Part shown: one piece after another, positions 23,249 to 36,293 of the stretch
How positions within the stretch are numbered: position 1 is the stretch's first letter
How the letters are laid out: every line of letters begins with the position of its first letter
Assembly (NCBI RefSeq): GCF_000143415.4
Contig: NW_003314266.1
Location: 2,366,078-2,430,077 of the forward strand
Direction of reading: 5' to 3'
Origin: Selaginella moellendorffii
Lineage: Eukaryota; Streptophyta; Lycopodiopsida; Selaginellales; Selaginellaceae
DNA length: 64,000 nucleotides
The notes under the pieces: generated by a model
Seen by the model: the letters and a program-made list of their open reading frames with translations, nothing else
The model's database searches: none
What the model was told of the DNA's origin: nothing
Position numbers and translations under genes: made by a program

Positions 23249-23565
23249 ATATATGATTTTGATGTTGTTCATCGCCAGGGAGTTCTATGGTTGATGCTGA
23301 TGCCCTTTCTCGAGCTCCTCTTCCTTCTCCACTTTCTTCTCATGTTTCTGATGAGCCTATTATTCTAGCATCTGTGGATTTTCTAAACGAGGATTCAGTG
23401 CCGTCGGCAGTTGCTGTACTTGATGTTCAGTATCCACAAGGCGCAGAGCAAGATCTACCTTCTCTTGATGAGATTCGCGAGGCTCAAAAGATTGAGCCGT
23501 GGATTCAAAGGTTTCAAGATGCATTTGAGGATCCTACATCACTTACTAATGAAGAAAGGTGATAA

Positions 23566-25594
23566 TGAACTTTTTTATGAAAAAAAATCTAAAGTAGCAT
23601 AAGAATTAACAAGAAATTCACTTTGCAAGATTAGGTGTTTTAGGAAATAAATATGATCAATGAGAATGAATGCTATAGTTCACAAAAAATAAAGAGTGAT
23701 ATATCAAAAAGTGTTGAAAAATGTTACAAGCAAACTTAACAAAAGGAAGAAAACCATCTTAATTATTTTTATTTAATTAATAAAGGTTTTGTTTAATATT
23801 TTGATAAGGTTTTAATATATTTATATATATATATAGGGCCACCAAGGACCTCAATCTTAACATGTGATATGATTCCCTTAACTAACTAATAGAGTTAAGT
23901 GCAAGACTTCTCTAATACCATATATAAACTCCTGAATTTAAACTTTTCAAGAGGTCACCCAGCCTAATATTACTCAAACCCAAAGACCCCTAAGTATCCC
24001 AAAATTGTTAACCGATTGAAAAAGAAGATACATTTTTATTCATGGATCCTTTCCTTTTATTTTTGAAATCATTCTTTTTGGTTGTTTATAGAATATTAAA
24101 ATAGTGCCAAACTTTATATAGCTCCATTTATTTTGTATATTAGGAGTGAAGGAATAAAAGCATAAAGTAATATTGGATTAGTCCCAGTGATTTCAACATT
24201 CCAATGCCAAGACTAATATTCATTGATTTTTGCATTATAAAATTTATCTTATGGATGTGTTAATGAGGAGATTATAAGTTGTACCATAAGTTCCTTAGTG
24301 TGCTTTTGAACTTTTGCTTCTTGGTTTTAAACTCAAAAGTTTATCTCTATCCCTTTGCTTAATGGCTCAAGGCTTTAAAACTCAAGCCTTACTTCATTGC
24401 CTTTATTAGTGTTATGTTCTGCTCTATGGTTATTACCATAAGATAAAAGATGAAAACCATGTATATTATATTAAGTCACCAGTATACTAAAATCTCTATG
24501 ACTATTCCAATGTTATTCCTTACTCTTATTCATTTGCTCTTTAGTTGTATACTTAGAAGTTACTTTATACACATATTATTTTGCTCCTTAGTTATATATT
24601 CAAGAGTTTAGTTTTGTCCCTTCGATCAATAGCTTAAAGCTCTAAAACACAAGCCCCATTCTATTACCCTTGACACACATATCCAAAAGTTAGATTTTAC
24701 TCTATGGTTATTCTAACCATTTAAATAGTAAAACATCTAATGTTAGATAGTAATTTACTATAGTTAAAATGATTATAAAAATATTTATTAGTTTATGGCA
24801 CACATCCTCAATTGATCTCAAGCTATAGTGCATGTAGTTTTCACCTTTTATAATAGTTAAATAAGGAGAACCTTTACTTCAAAATGATCCACAATCACAA
24901 TAAGCTAATCTAAAGGATTTGCCTCTATAAATATAACTCATCCTATTTTACGTGCACTACACTCACACCCCTATTCCTTATAAAACAACTAGTCATCCAC
25001 CTATATTGTAATCCAATACAATAAATACCTATTTTAATTTTATTAGTTAACATTAAATATATACCATTTGCTTTGATACCACATATAGTACACTTTATCT
25101 GTTTTACCTTAAGCCAATTGGAAAAGGGGCAATTGCTTAATAAGAGAGCATTTAATACCTATTTTATTCCTATACATCCCCCAAGTTTTTAAGAATTCAC
25201 AATGTTAGTATATCTAAAGTTATCCTCTAATCAACAATAACAAATTGAATACAACTTTAATAATAGAAAATCATACAAAAAGGAGCATCTTTTATGATAA
25301 TTTATATAAGGGAGAGTGATTTTCAAAATGTCCTAAATAAAGTGATAGTAGAAATTTCTAAAGCCAAGTTAATAATAAATATTACAAAGAGGTTAAGTGT
25401 TACTATTTAAGAATGGTGAAAACTTTGGTAAGATTTATAATGATGCCATGTGAAGAAATAAAAACTTTATTGAGATTTAATTAAAAAATCATTTCTAATA
25501 TCATAAAAAGGTTATATTGTAGAAGGTGTTTCAGAACAAGGTGAATATCATAATTGTGTTTTTTTTGTCTTAACAAAATGTTATTAAAGTAGAT
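23566..25594. repeat. Decayed retroelement debris
   Basis: Copies of several LTR-like families are visible: 23925-24060 (see 14430-14600), 24400-24470 (resembles the LARD LTR tail, ATAAGATAAAAGATGAAAACC) and 25085-25230 (pair of 32665-32800, sharing AAAAGGGGCAATTGCTT). No gene. Confidence 0.55.
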
Positions 25595-26521
25595 TGTCGC
25601 AAATGTGACTATGGGTATTGAAAGCTATTTATCGATTAATACTTTTGGATATTTTTTCCTATGGAAAGAAGTCAATATTGTGTTTTGGAGTTAATTTGGC
25701 ATTTTGAGTGTACTTAGACCAGACAAACATAAAGACATAATTTCTACATGCTATTAGCTAAACATATTTAACCTAGTAAGGAGTTCCTATTTTATTTTGT
25801 CTTGCATTAGCTAGTGACAAAAACCTTTATGTATTGAGATTAGTTCCTCAATATCACAAAATAATAATTTACTATATTTGCTAAACACCCTTACTATCAT
25901 TCTTCATATGTTGGTCCAATTTGGTCCCAATGCCTATTTATAGAAAGTTTTTAGATTTTCTAGTTAGGATTATAAATGGAATGTAGAGATTGTCTTGAAC
26001 ATGATGATATTGTTCTTGCATCCAAATTTGCAATCTAACACTATTTTATATTTAGTAAATTTTCATGATTGCTTTAAAGACTAACTCTTGAGACTAAGGT
26101 GAAAGCCTCAGCTTGGGTATAAGCTCAAGCTCTATACCATATTAGCTGGTGGAGTACTTATATCTTTACATTAAGGCATTGATATGCTAAAATAACATTA
26201 GACTTTGTTTAGCATTGTTTTGCATATTAGTCTTGGCATTGAGATATTCAATGCTTTAGGATTGTTTTTATGTTGCTTTGTGCTCCTGTCTCTCTACTTG
26301 TTAAGTTGAATGCTCATAAGTCATCCCATGCTTTGGTTCTTTTGCTCTTTGATTATATAGTTAGGACTTTGGCTTTATCCCTTCATTTAGTGGCCTAAAG
26401 TTTTAAAACTTGGGTTCCAATTTATTGCCTTTAGACATGTGGCTAAGGGTTTAAGTTCTGCTTTATAGTTATTATATAGTAAATCATCATAGGATAAAGG
26501 GTGAAAACCATATATGCTACA
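25595..26521 (+). repeat. Heavily decayed LTR, likely solo, with near-perfect target duplication
   Basis: Follows the LTR at 3791-4934 from TGTCGC to GCTACA, but most C and G positions have turned to T and A. The flanks are TAGAT before and TAGAA after, a 4-of-5 match expected of an old 5-bp target duplication. There is no PBS or PPT beside it. Confidence 0.75.
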
Positions 26522-26527
26522 TAGAAA

Positions 26528-26800
26528 AAAAAATTTAAAATCACAAAAAAGCATAATTTTCCTGTGTTTGAAAATAATTAAAGCATTGGTCATATCAAAA
26601 GGCCTCACTATATACTTATAACAAATATCGAACACTATAGCCACCCTCCCAATACAAATTAAATTTAAGTCAATTTTGGTGAAGAATTGACTTTTTAAGA
26701 GACACTCTAACATCTCATGAATTAGCAAATGTAGGTATTAATTTGGGGTAGTGGATAATCAACCACTTGATAAAGAAAGGATTTTTTTTAGATGAAAAAG
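26528..26800 (-). pseudogene. Old gypsy reverse transcriptase fragment
   Basis: On the minus strand, QFFTKIDLN, VRPFDMTNALIIF and, further upstream, DYPLPQI-like words correspond to the FTKLNLASGY, MPFGLNNA and YPLP blocks of gypsy RT. Many changes have accumulated. The decayed LTR at 25595-26521 abuts it. Confidence 0.6.
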
Positions 26801-28230
26801 AAAGCTACATTAGCAAGAGTAAGAGATTGAGAATGTTAAATAAACTCTTTGAAAGGCTTTTTAAAATGTTTATGAAAAGCCTCAAAATCCACCAATAAAA
26901 GATTATAGATTAGAATAAATGGTAGTGATTTCCCCTCCAAAACATTGATTAAAGCTGATAACATTGGCATTCTCCTTCAATGTTTAATTTGTGTTGAATT
27001 GGTAAATAGTAGACAAAATGCTATGCTCATTATACACGATATTGAGTCTAGACTGAGTTAGTTGAAAATATAAGGTTGTAGGATTTGTTATAACATTTCC
27101 TCAACATTTTTTCCATTATAAAGATTTTTATTTCTTAGTCTTTTTTTATTTGAGTTAGTGTTTGGCAAATCCTGCCTTTCTGTAAGTTTTTCTCATGTTA
27201 ATTTTAAGTCTTATATCTTTTTAGTTGGGTTTTAGGGTGATAGTTATTATGATTTTGGTTCTGTTTCTACTATATTCATTCATCCAATATTTTCCAGTGT
27301 TAATATTAAGCGCACATTTTTTTTAGGTTTTTTAGCATACCAATTTTCAAGAAGATATTGTTGGTATTGAGAAATTTCCTGACTTGGTATAACTTTTGAT
27401 TGCAGAGCATTAAGATTTGACATGAGTTAAAGGAGAGGAAATAGGAAGATATCAATCATAAAGTATTTAAATTGTCAAGGGTTTCTTATCAAGTGAAGGG
27501 GAGATGAGCAAATTATTGATAAAAAAATTAAGAAAAGAGGAAAGATGAATTTATATTGAAACGAAATTCTAGAAACTTTTGATAAATTACCTTAAGCTAA
27601 TTTAGGCATTAATATTAAGTATTCATACATGACTTGAATTCAAATTTTATGAGCAAAGGTTTGAGGTTCAAATCTTATAATGGATAATGATGGCAAAATA
27701 TACTTCAAAAAATACACTTTGAGTGTATTAAATATTTAATTGCTTATTTCTTCTTTCTGACATATGACATATGAGTAAGTGTCATCATTAATAATAGAGT
27801 ACGAAGAGTAGTATTGAAGAAATCAAGTGACCTATCAAGTGTAGTATTATTATTATGTTTTTAATAACATATACGATTTAATATACACAGTTAAACCAAG
27901 TGTTACTTCAATACAAAATGTAGCAGTTTATTTTTTCCTCAAGAGGACAAGCTTTAATAATGGTATGAAGCATTGGAATATTCTACTAATTAGCAATAGT
28001 GGTGATAATAAGAACAAGTTTATTTGTCAAGTAAAACATATTTTAACATTATAGTAGGTTTATTATAGTAAAATAATAATATTAAGATATCTAGTAAAGT
28101 AATATTAGAGTTTATCCTATTTTTAACACTTGGCATAATAAGATAAACTTGTTTTAGTATAAAAATGAATTATTAATGAGTTTTCTATAAAATTAATACT
28201 AATGACAATTCATATGCACTACATTCTATT
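26801..28230. repeat. Decayed retroelement debris
   Basis: 27440-27690 is a diverged copy of 18500-18800 and of its partner in arm 2 (about 51430-51760), sharing a GAGGTTCAA word. No gene before the PLAT gene. Confidence 0.5.
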
Positions 28231-28231
28231 C

Positions 28232-28703
28232 ATGTTTTTGTATTCATATTTTATCATATTTGTAAACAGCAGCCAGGTAAGAGTTTGATTACTTAAGTAT
28301 AGTTAATGTGCATAATCTAACTTGAGAAAATCTTAACTAGTGTGATTATACAATTAGTATACAAACTGGATGTGTAGACGAAGCAGGAACTGATGCTAAT
28401 ATTAATATTTTTTTTCTCTCTTTACAAGGGCATCTGTTACCATTTTTTAATATAGATAACAAAGATGATAATTTTGAGAAATGTCAGCTTGACACATTTA
28501 ATGTTCAGGGAGAATGTTTACCTAATGAAGATAAGATATGTGAAATGATTATAGAACGGGATAATGCTGGTCGATATCAAAATTGGTATATTGATTGGAT
28601 AAAAATTACAGGAGCAGGAGATGGCCCTAAAAAATTTGATGTGGATGCTTGGCTTGATAATGATAACCGGCATAAAGATATTGATTTATGCAAAGGATTA
28701 TAA
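28232..28703 (+). CDS. Small secreted PLAT/LH2-domain protein (two exons)
   Basis: Exon 1 (28232-28276) encodes a 15-residue hydrophobic start (MFLYSYFIIFVNSSQ). A 64-bp intron begins GTAAGA and ends TTAACTAG. Exon 2 (28341-28703) encodes 120 residues to TAA. The joined frame is open, about 135 residues. Exon 2 starts CDYTISIQTG followed by EAGTDANINI, the first strands of PLAT/LH2 domains, then has NFEKCQLDTF and RDNAGRYQNWYIDWIKI, typical of the middle strands, and ends with a Cys. This matches the layout of the plant PLAT-only proteins (Arabidopsis PLAT1 type), which are short secreted or ER proteins linked to stress tolerance. The signal peptide is short. It sits alone in dead retroelements and is AT-rich; the intact frame argues that it is young or still used. 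Confidence 0.65.
28277..28340 (+). other. 64-bp intron of the PLAT gene
   Basis: Donor GTAAGAG and acceptor TTAACTAG. The size fits the other introns in this window. An in-frame stop inside it requires splicing. Confidence 0.6.
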
Positions 28704-28994
28704 TATTTCTTGTATAATTAAAAAAGAGAAAAGATATATTAGAGGTAGAAAAAATAAATAATCTCATAATTAATTAGTCCTTATAGATTTTCTTTGCCAT
28801 CAAAGCTCTAGTTGTTTTTATATAAATGAATATGGAAAAATAGTAATTTCTTTAGTATATATATTCTATATAAATATATTCTAAGATAAATAAAAAATCC
28901 ATTTATACAATCATGGATTTATTTATAAAAGTAGTCAAAAACCCAAGACTAAGAGCTTAAATCTCAAATAAACACCAAACACTAGATAAAGATC
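28704..28994. other. AT-rich spacer
   Basis: Between the PLAT gene and the solo LTR. Nothing recognised. Confidence 0.5.
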
Positions 28995-28999
28995 AATAT

Positions 29000-29913
29000 T
29001 GTCGCGAATGTGATTTCGGGTATCGAAAAATACTTGTCGACCAGTCCTTACAGGCATTCTTTCCTTACTGCCATGACAGCAGGAGGTCGGTACTGTTGGT
29101 CCCTTTCATGGTCTCCACTCAAGCTAGTTGAGAAATTGGTCATCGCGTGTGCACTTGACCAAATGAGCATAAGGACGGAATTCCTATGTGTTATTTGTCA
29201 AGCATACTTGACCTGGTTAAAGAAACTCATTCGTTGATTTGCACTTGCTAATGTTGGGAACCCCCGCGATATTGAGACTAGCTCCTCAATATTCACTAGA
29301 TGATAACTTACCGTGTTTGCCAAACACTCTCGCTATCACGCCCTTTGTGTTGGTCTCATTTAGGTCCTAAATGCTATTTATGGAAAGTGTCTAGATTAGC
29401 TCATTTGGCATATCTACGGAATGTAGAGATCGGCTTGAACACAATGGTGTTCGTCCCGTGTCCAAATTCGCAATCTAAGGACATTCCATATTTAGTAAGT
29501 TTCGGACTTGTCCCAGAGACTAACTCTTGGTACTAAGGGAGGCTTGGGGTGAAAGCCCAAAGCGTGTGTCCCTCAAGGGGGGGGGGGCTATGGGGGGTTC
29601 CAAATGTATAATAGGGATAGTGGTTGGAATGCATGTCTGACCACCTGAGACATTAGTTTGGCTCCCGCTGGGCTGTGTCGCTCCTTGTTCTGCGTCCAGC
29701 TTGGGTCTAAGCCCAAGCTCCATGCTGCTCTAGTCGGTGGAGTACCCTCCTCGCGTTAGGCCACCGGTATGCCAAAATTGTGCCAGACTCCGTCTGACAC
29801 CATTTTGCAGGCAGGTGTTGGATACGGGGAGCCGGTGGTCGTGGGATTGTACCGGACCCTTGTTTCGTAGTGCAACAGGCTTGGAATTCAGCTCCAAATT
29901 CAGGTGCCCTACA
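29000..29913 (+). repeat. Solo LTR with perfect target duplication AATAT
   Basis: Starts TGTCGCGAATGTG and ends CCCTACA. AATAT stands directly before (28995-28999) and after (29914-29918). There is no PBS, PPT or internal sequence, so it is a solo LTR left by recombination. It is a diverged subfamily of the 3791-4934 LTR: the 5' two thirds are close and include the 11-G run, while the 3' part differs and lacks the G-box array. Confidence 0.85.
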
Positions 29914-29918
29914 AATAT

Positions 29919-32900
29919 TTGGCATTTCTTTTACTTATTTATAATGTAATATTTCATATCAAGAAAGAAAGATCATTCACAATTATGTATATACAGACAG
30001 ATTAGTTAAGATAAACTAAGCTTGTTTTATCTAATCCCAACCATTCAAAAAACCATTTAAGTACTATGAAGTGGTATAAGATCCTTATACTTCTAAATAT
30101 ATTAGCATTTTTAGCATGGCTATATATCCTTGTATGAGTGCATAAAATATGGAAATAAATAACAAAAACATGTCTAGATTGAAAATAATCCAATAGCTAC
30201 AAAATCCCACAATGCTAATAAAAGTATTAGGAAAAGACACTAAAGGATATATAGGTGGTATTAATTATTTCTAATCCTTTTATACAAATTTATGGAGGAT
30301 TGGCTTATTGAATATTATACTAAACCTTATAAACTTGTAGACTAACTTGCCACAACACCCAATAGTCCCTTCCATTGAGCAAATAACCCTTTACACAAAC
30401 TATATACTATAAGATAGACTCTACTTGAACAAATGGAAGAATATTCATCAAAGTCAAACCCAAGTCAGGAATAAGACTTATGAACATTGTAAATGAGACA
30501 CCTCCAAGTGGTCAAATATGTGGTTAAGTGACTAAAGTAAAATGGAAAATTAATTGCTTACAATTTGGTATTAAAGTTATTCCTTAATCTAACTTTTATT
30601 AGTGGTCAAATATATCACCACTTATATTGGCATTGGAAGGTCTTTATTTTTGAAGAGTAATATGTCAAGATAGCATGACTCTCCACTTTAGTTCATATAT
30701 GAACATGTATATAATGTGGTGGATAGAAAGGGGTCAATAAAGAAACAACTTTAGATCTTGGGAATAATAGAAAATTTTCCTCAAAGAGTTGAAAATGTGA
30801 TTTATATAAGTGTTTGATTTAGCAAATTTTCTAATGTAGTTATAGTAAACAACTATAGTTGGGATCACAAAAAGGATAAAGACTCCGAGACAATAAAGGA
30901 GTCACAAGATAATGCTTATATAGTTAAAGATGATATTTATGAATTTGAGTCTAGAGTTAATGACTATGAAAAGTTAAATATGAATGAAGACACATTTATG
31001 GTGGCACCTCAAAAGTAGCTATGAGACTAAGACCTTACAAGACGTAGATTAACAAAGTTTAAAATTTAGATGACTCAATAAAGTCAAGGGATAAAACCAA
31101 ACCATAAAAATCTGAGGGCATAGTTGAAAGTAATTATATAAGTTGGGAGTGGAGAATCAAGTGGGTGTTCAAAGGTTACTGACAATTGTACTGCTATAGA
31201 GAGTTTAAAATATGGAATTGTCTATATTAAACTTTATAGCCATTAGAAAGCTTACGAAAGAAGAAGCATTAGCAAGTTAAGGAATAAAATTTTTTCAATG
31301 TTCAAAAAGACAATTTTAGGTAAATTAGTACCTAAAAAGACAAATGTAAATGATTTATAAGATTGCACAAAATTAAAATAGCACAGCAGAAGCATGGTCT
31401 TAAAATTTGCCATGAGGTGATGTTATCAAAGTTAGAGAGGTAGTTCTTGTGGGTTCAAACAAATGACTTTCAATAAAAGTCAATGTTTAAGGACTTTCAT
31501 GCTTATGCAAAGAATTATATTATATTGGTTGGGTGACTTGTAAAGTAGGATTAGCAAGTTGGAGGAATGAAAACCCTAGTTGAATCTGATGACTTAAAAA
31601 TGGTGGCCCATGAGGCCAAGCATGGGGGAGTCCATGCATGATCATAAGTAAGTCAATTAGCTTGTCAAGTGAGAGGATTTGGAAGCTTAGAGGAATTAAG
31701 TTCCTAAGTGGTGATTCATAACACACGTTGGATTAAGTTGGTGCATCGGTGTAGGGAATCACACCAAACATCCTAGGTAATGCCATCTGCAAATGCATAT
31801 ACAAAAGTTAGATTTGAGTTTCAACCCTCTAGTTTTTGGGTTTGAGTCCCAACTTACTAGCATATGGTGATAATTTGGAATATAAAGACACTCATTTTTG
31901 GTAGTTATGGACTCTTAGTAAGAATGCTAGTTTGGGCACACTGCTAAATGGGGATGCCCTGGAGTCATGATACACAGTTAGAGCGTTTAATGTGAAAACT
32001 CAACATATCTAACTTACTTTAGTGCAATTGATATTGAGGACATGGTAAATGAAATGGGAACACCTAATCTCAGTTGCTATGGACCTTTGGTCAAAAGGGT
32101 TAGTTTGGGTGCAACACCAAGTGTGAGGATGCCCTCGAGGTCGTGGTCAACAATTTAAAGATTTGGTAGACATATTGCATATTGATAAACCCATTAAGCT
32201 ATCTATGTGGGATCACTAAGTAATTCCATGGCTAATAATCAAAGATAAAACTCTTTGGCGGGTTAAGGAATGGTATTTTTTATTCAAAGTAGTGACTTGA
32301 ACAAATAATATAGTGTGATTTAGTCAAAGTGACCAAGTGGGAAATATGCCTAAAGGAAATAAGCTATGGCAATGCAATGGTATTGTAAGAAAGTAATCTC
32401 TAAGGAAGGACCTATAAAAAGGTTGCAATATTAAATCGTGGGTAGAGCCCATAGTAGAAAATGTTAGGGAAACTTATTAAGGGTGAACACCCCTTGAACT
32501 TAGCAAACCAAAGCTTTTATTATAGAACAGAAAGAATACCTCAAGGATAGAAATAGTGATCTTATGTTGCTTTATGCAACAATCAAAGGATAGGAGCAAA
32601 AGACTAATGGCTGAGAATAGGCTATAGAAAAAATTAAAAGGAATCCAAATGATAAGTTATTGTAGCACACATTATTTCTCTCCCCTTAAGCCAACTAGAA
32701 AAGGGGCAATTGCTTGATGAGAGAGCTCTTAGTGGCTATTTTATCCCCATTTATCCCCCAAGGTTCCAAGGATCCACAGTGACAGTATATCCAAATCTCA
32801 TCCCATGATCACATGCGCTACAGTTATGCGAGGAATACTCATATAATGAATGCTAATAAATTGTGGGAAAGGAAATATATTTTTAAAGATGAATTTTCCA

Positions 32901-35900
32901 AATCCTTCAATATGGTAAAGGTGAAAGCTCCAAGAGATGGAGCAGCAAAGTAGCCAAATAATAGGGATATAAACAACTCTAACACAAATTATGGATAAAT
33001 CAAATTAAATGTTTAGTGGCACAAAGTAAAAAAGAGGATAATGGTGCCCTCAATTGAAAGACTTCATAGGATGGGAAAGTGAAGTTTGCACAACATATGC
33101 AATTCAAGGTGTTAGAAACACAAGTAAGATTGAAATAGAAAAAGTGTCTTTAACAGATTTAGTGAGAACTAAATGAACAAAAGGAAAGAACCATCACATA
33201 TAATTTAATAAGACTTTAAGTTGAAGAAATTATGTTCCTTAAAGGATGGAAAGGCATGGTGAGCCTTTAGTGTTGAATCATTGATGAATATTGGCTTGGT
33301 GCTAAGGAAAATTATAACTCATGATAGATTTACTTTATGAAATGGTTTATCATTCAATAAGGATATTGTAAGCAACTAAATTTTCATTTCTACTTTAGTT
33401 ATTTAACGACACCTTTGACCATTTGGAGGAGTCTCACTCACAACCTCCATAATCCCATTCTCTACTTAAAGATATGTTAGCCCCATAAATGGCATCTATG
33501 CCATTTAGCCTTTGCACTTGGTCTAAGTGTTTCATGTGTCTGATCCCATGATAGACTATCGAAAGGTACTACTAACATCTCAACTTGTTATGGTAAAGCC
33601 ATATCCATTTACTCTTGTTTCATTGGTAGTCCAAGACCATCTATACCATATTCCCATCTCTCAAAAATTGGGCCATTTATCCATAGGTGGTCATCTTAGG
33701 ACCATACCTTAATATCCTTAAGATGCTCAGAGACATAAAGAATACTCTTTCCCATTATCTCTTCTTCAGTCCCCACCAAGTCCCTTTCCATCCACAGCCA
33801 TGCTCGCCAACACTGCCATTAGATTAGGGCCCGAAATCTTGACCACTAAGTCCCATTAACCTTTGGGACTTCCTTACCTTGTGACTATATCCTTAGTCAT
33901 TACACAAGAGGATTTTCCACAGTTTGGGATTTTGGGATGACATTTTGAAACACCATAGCTCTACACAAGCCTCATATGTACTCTCCCTAGCTTCTACCCT
34001 TAGGTGCCTTAGTTATGTGGTTAGAATGAGGTTTCGATGAGTCATACCAAGTATCCAAGTAAGTAGTGGCTAGAGTGAGGTTTTGATGAGCCATACCAGG
34101 TATCCAAGTAAGTAGTGCCACCCACGCTTAGATTGAGAGCATCGATCATTCGATCTCATAGGGGAGCTAAATGTAAGCTCTTGAATTTGAACTTCCCAGG
34201 AGGTCACTCAACCCAATACTATTCAAACCCAAGGATGCTTAACCCCAAGTATTCTAAGACCCTTAACCAATTGGAAAAAGGGGTGCACTCTTATTTATAA
34301 GCCCTTTCTCTTTATATTTGAACCCCTATAGATCATCTCTTAAGTTGTTTTTTTTTATAACATACACTAAAACCGACTCTTAAACCCTTCACCAAGTTAC
34401 CCCACTTGTCTGTCTATATTCACTTTAGCCTTAGACTCCTTAATGGTTATATCATCATTCACTATATTGGTATAGCTTTCCTTAGTCACATTTGCTCCAT
34501 TGAAATTCTCCCCCTACTATCCTTTTGGAACTCATTGAACCCCCTAGGGTTTGTGAAATGATTGCTTTAGGCTTTCACCCTTGGACTTAGACTTGGACTT
34601 GGACTCGGTCTCTGCCCTGGTGAAAACTTGATAGATGATATAATTGTTGTAGGTGCGAGAGAGAATTCAATGGAAAACTAGTTACAATAGTCCACTGCTG
34701 TGATTGTAGAGTGCCAAAGGGCTTTTAATATCATTATTCTTGAGTTGGCACTATGCTTCTCACCTTAGAACATGCTACCAAATGCATGAATCAATTAAAA
34801 ATTAACTTGAAACCTTCAATCCCCAAGAAGGTTTATGTGAGTTATCGTGAGTAAGGATAGGCTTAAGATCACTAAAATACTTTGAGTCTTGAATAAATGA
34901 ATGTGCATTAGTGTTAGGCTAGAGTATAATAAAGATAGGGATAGGGATCAAGTGTTAACTCTCCCCTTTAACTACTCCTACATGGTGGTAATTGCCACTT
35001 CTTGAGTTCTAACTATCAAGATTGTAATCTTGAGTGTCAAGGTTATAAACTTGATTGTTAAGAAAATGCTTGAATGCATAGTTAATTTGCTATGCTTCAT
35101 CTGGTCTCAATCTTAGTCTTGGTGTCAGTCTCAGTCTTTATCTTAATCCCACTACTCATTCCCAAATAATCCTAACCTCCATCAATATAACCATCATACT
35201 TTGGAACTATGATATTGACTTCTCAAGTCAATTTCTTTAGTATCTCTGACACTTTGAATTGCACATGTTGTGCAAACTTCATTTTCCCATCTTAGGAAGT
35301 TTTTCAATTAAAGGCAACATCATCCTCTATTTTACTTTATACCACTCTAGGCATTAAGTTCTATTTATTTATAATTTATTAAAAACTTGGTGAAAATACT
35401 GATTAGTGATGTTGTAGTTTTGTTGCAGATGTGAGAGAGAATTCAGTGAAGAGCTAGCTATGATGGTAATGGATTTATAGTCATAATAAAAATTTAATAT
35501 AAATATATATTATAAAATAATTATTATTATTATTAAATATTAAATATTAAAATAATAATTTTTTCTGTAAATGAGGTGATAATGCAAAACCTCTATTTAA
35601 TAGCAACTATTGCAACTAGGATTAGATACACAGATCTAAATATTATTAAAATTAATAATTGTTTAAAATAACTATTTAATAAAAATGTTACCACTAAAAC
35701 CTTAACAGAATATTCTTTTATGTACTAAACTATGTTGAGGACTCTCTTGGCTCCCTATGTTGGCTAGTCAAGTCTATCACTACAAACTATTAAATACAAA
35801 ATGAAACAAGGCTGAAACTAGCTCTTCAATCTCTTCAATATTCTTTGGGTTTCTTGTTTTAAGCTGTTGTGATTGCTATTAGTAATTATTGATTATAAGT

Positions 35901-36030
35901 TTCATTCCTTTGTTCGACTGGCTGGTAATCTCTTTTGTTCGTTCTTTGTTTTTCTTTATCGAAAACTAAATGGGAAACTCTAGGGATATCAAGGAAATTA
36001 AAGCTTACATTCTCCCCTTTTCTCTATGGA
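29919..36030. repeat. 6 kb of decayed retroelements, no gene
   Basis: Recognisable pieces are 30540-30600 (LTR end and PBS of the gag element: TTGCTTACAATTTGGTATTA), 32665-32840 (pair of 25085-25230, ending CACATGCGCTACA), two 49-bp tandem copies from 34017, 34160-34310 (see 14430-14600), and 34505-34620 with 35100-35150, which carry short 12-bp-type repeats like those at 54266-54487. Frames are short and unrecognised. Confidence 0.6.
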
Positions 36031-36293
36031 ACCATTGCTTGCTAAACAGTTTTGTGCTAAGTTTTTTAACTGAAAAACTTGACAGTACCAATACTTAATT
36101 TCTTTCTCCAGTTGCAAAAGGGGTTCCAAATTGAGAATGTATGCATTGAGCAGTGTTTTGCAAGAAGCTGCTGAAGATGCTTTGTACATAAAAGGGAGTA
36201 GCCAGAAAACCTCGAACTGTAATTGATGTGGGATTTGATAATAAAGCTCGGAGACTTTAAGAGTGTAATTAGCGATGGTGGTGTGGATTTGTG

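Larger units (their letters stand above)
19992..23565 (+). mobile_element. Ty3/gypsy element, 3'-truncated, inserted in lectin copy C
   Basis: It begins with TGTGAGGGCC at the exact end of lectin homology. gag, protease, RT and RNase H follow in order. The sequence stops at about 23565, before the integrase HHCC region, and no 3' LTR is seen. Stops split gag (20850, 20891) and pol (22167, 23246), so it is inactive. The leader before gag holds pyrimidine-rich repeats (TTTCCTTTCTTTT). Confidence 0.8.

Noticed and set aside
29707-29949. Two opposing 70-residue frames
   Set aside because: Both lie in the solo LTR or cross its right border.
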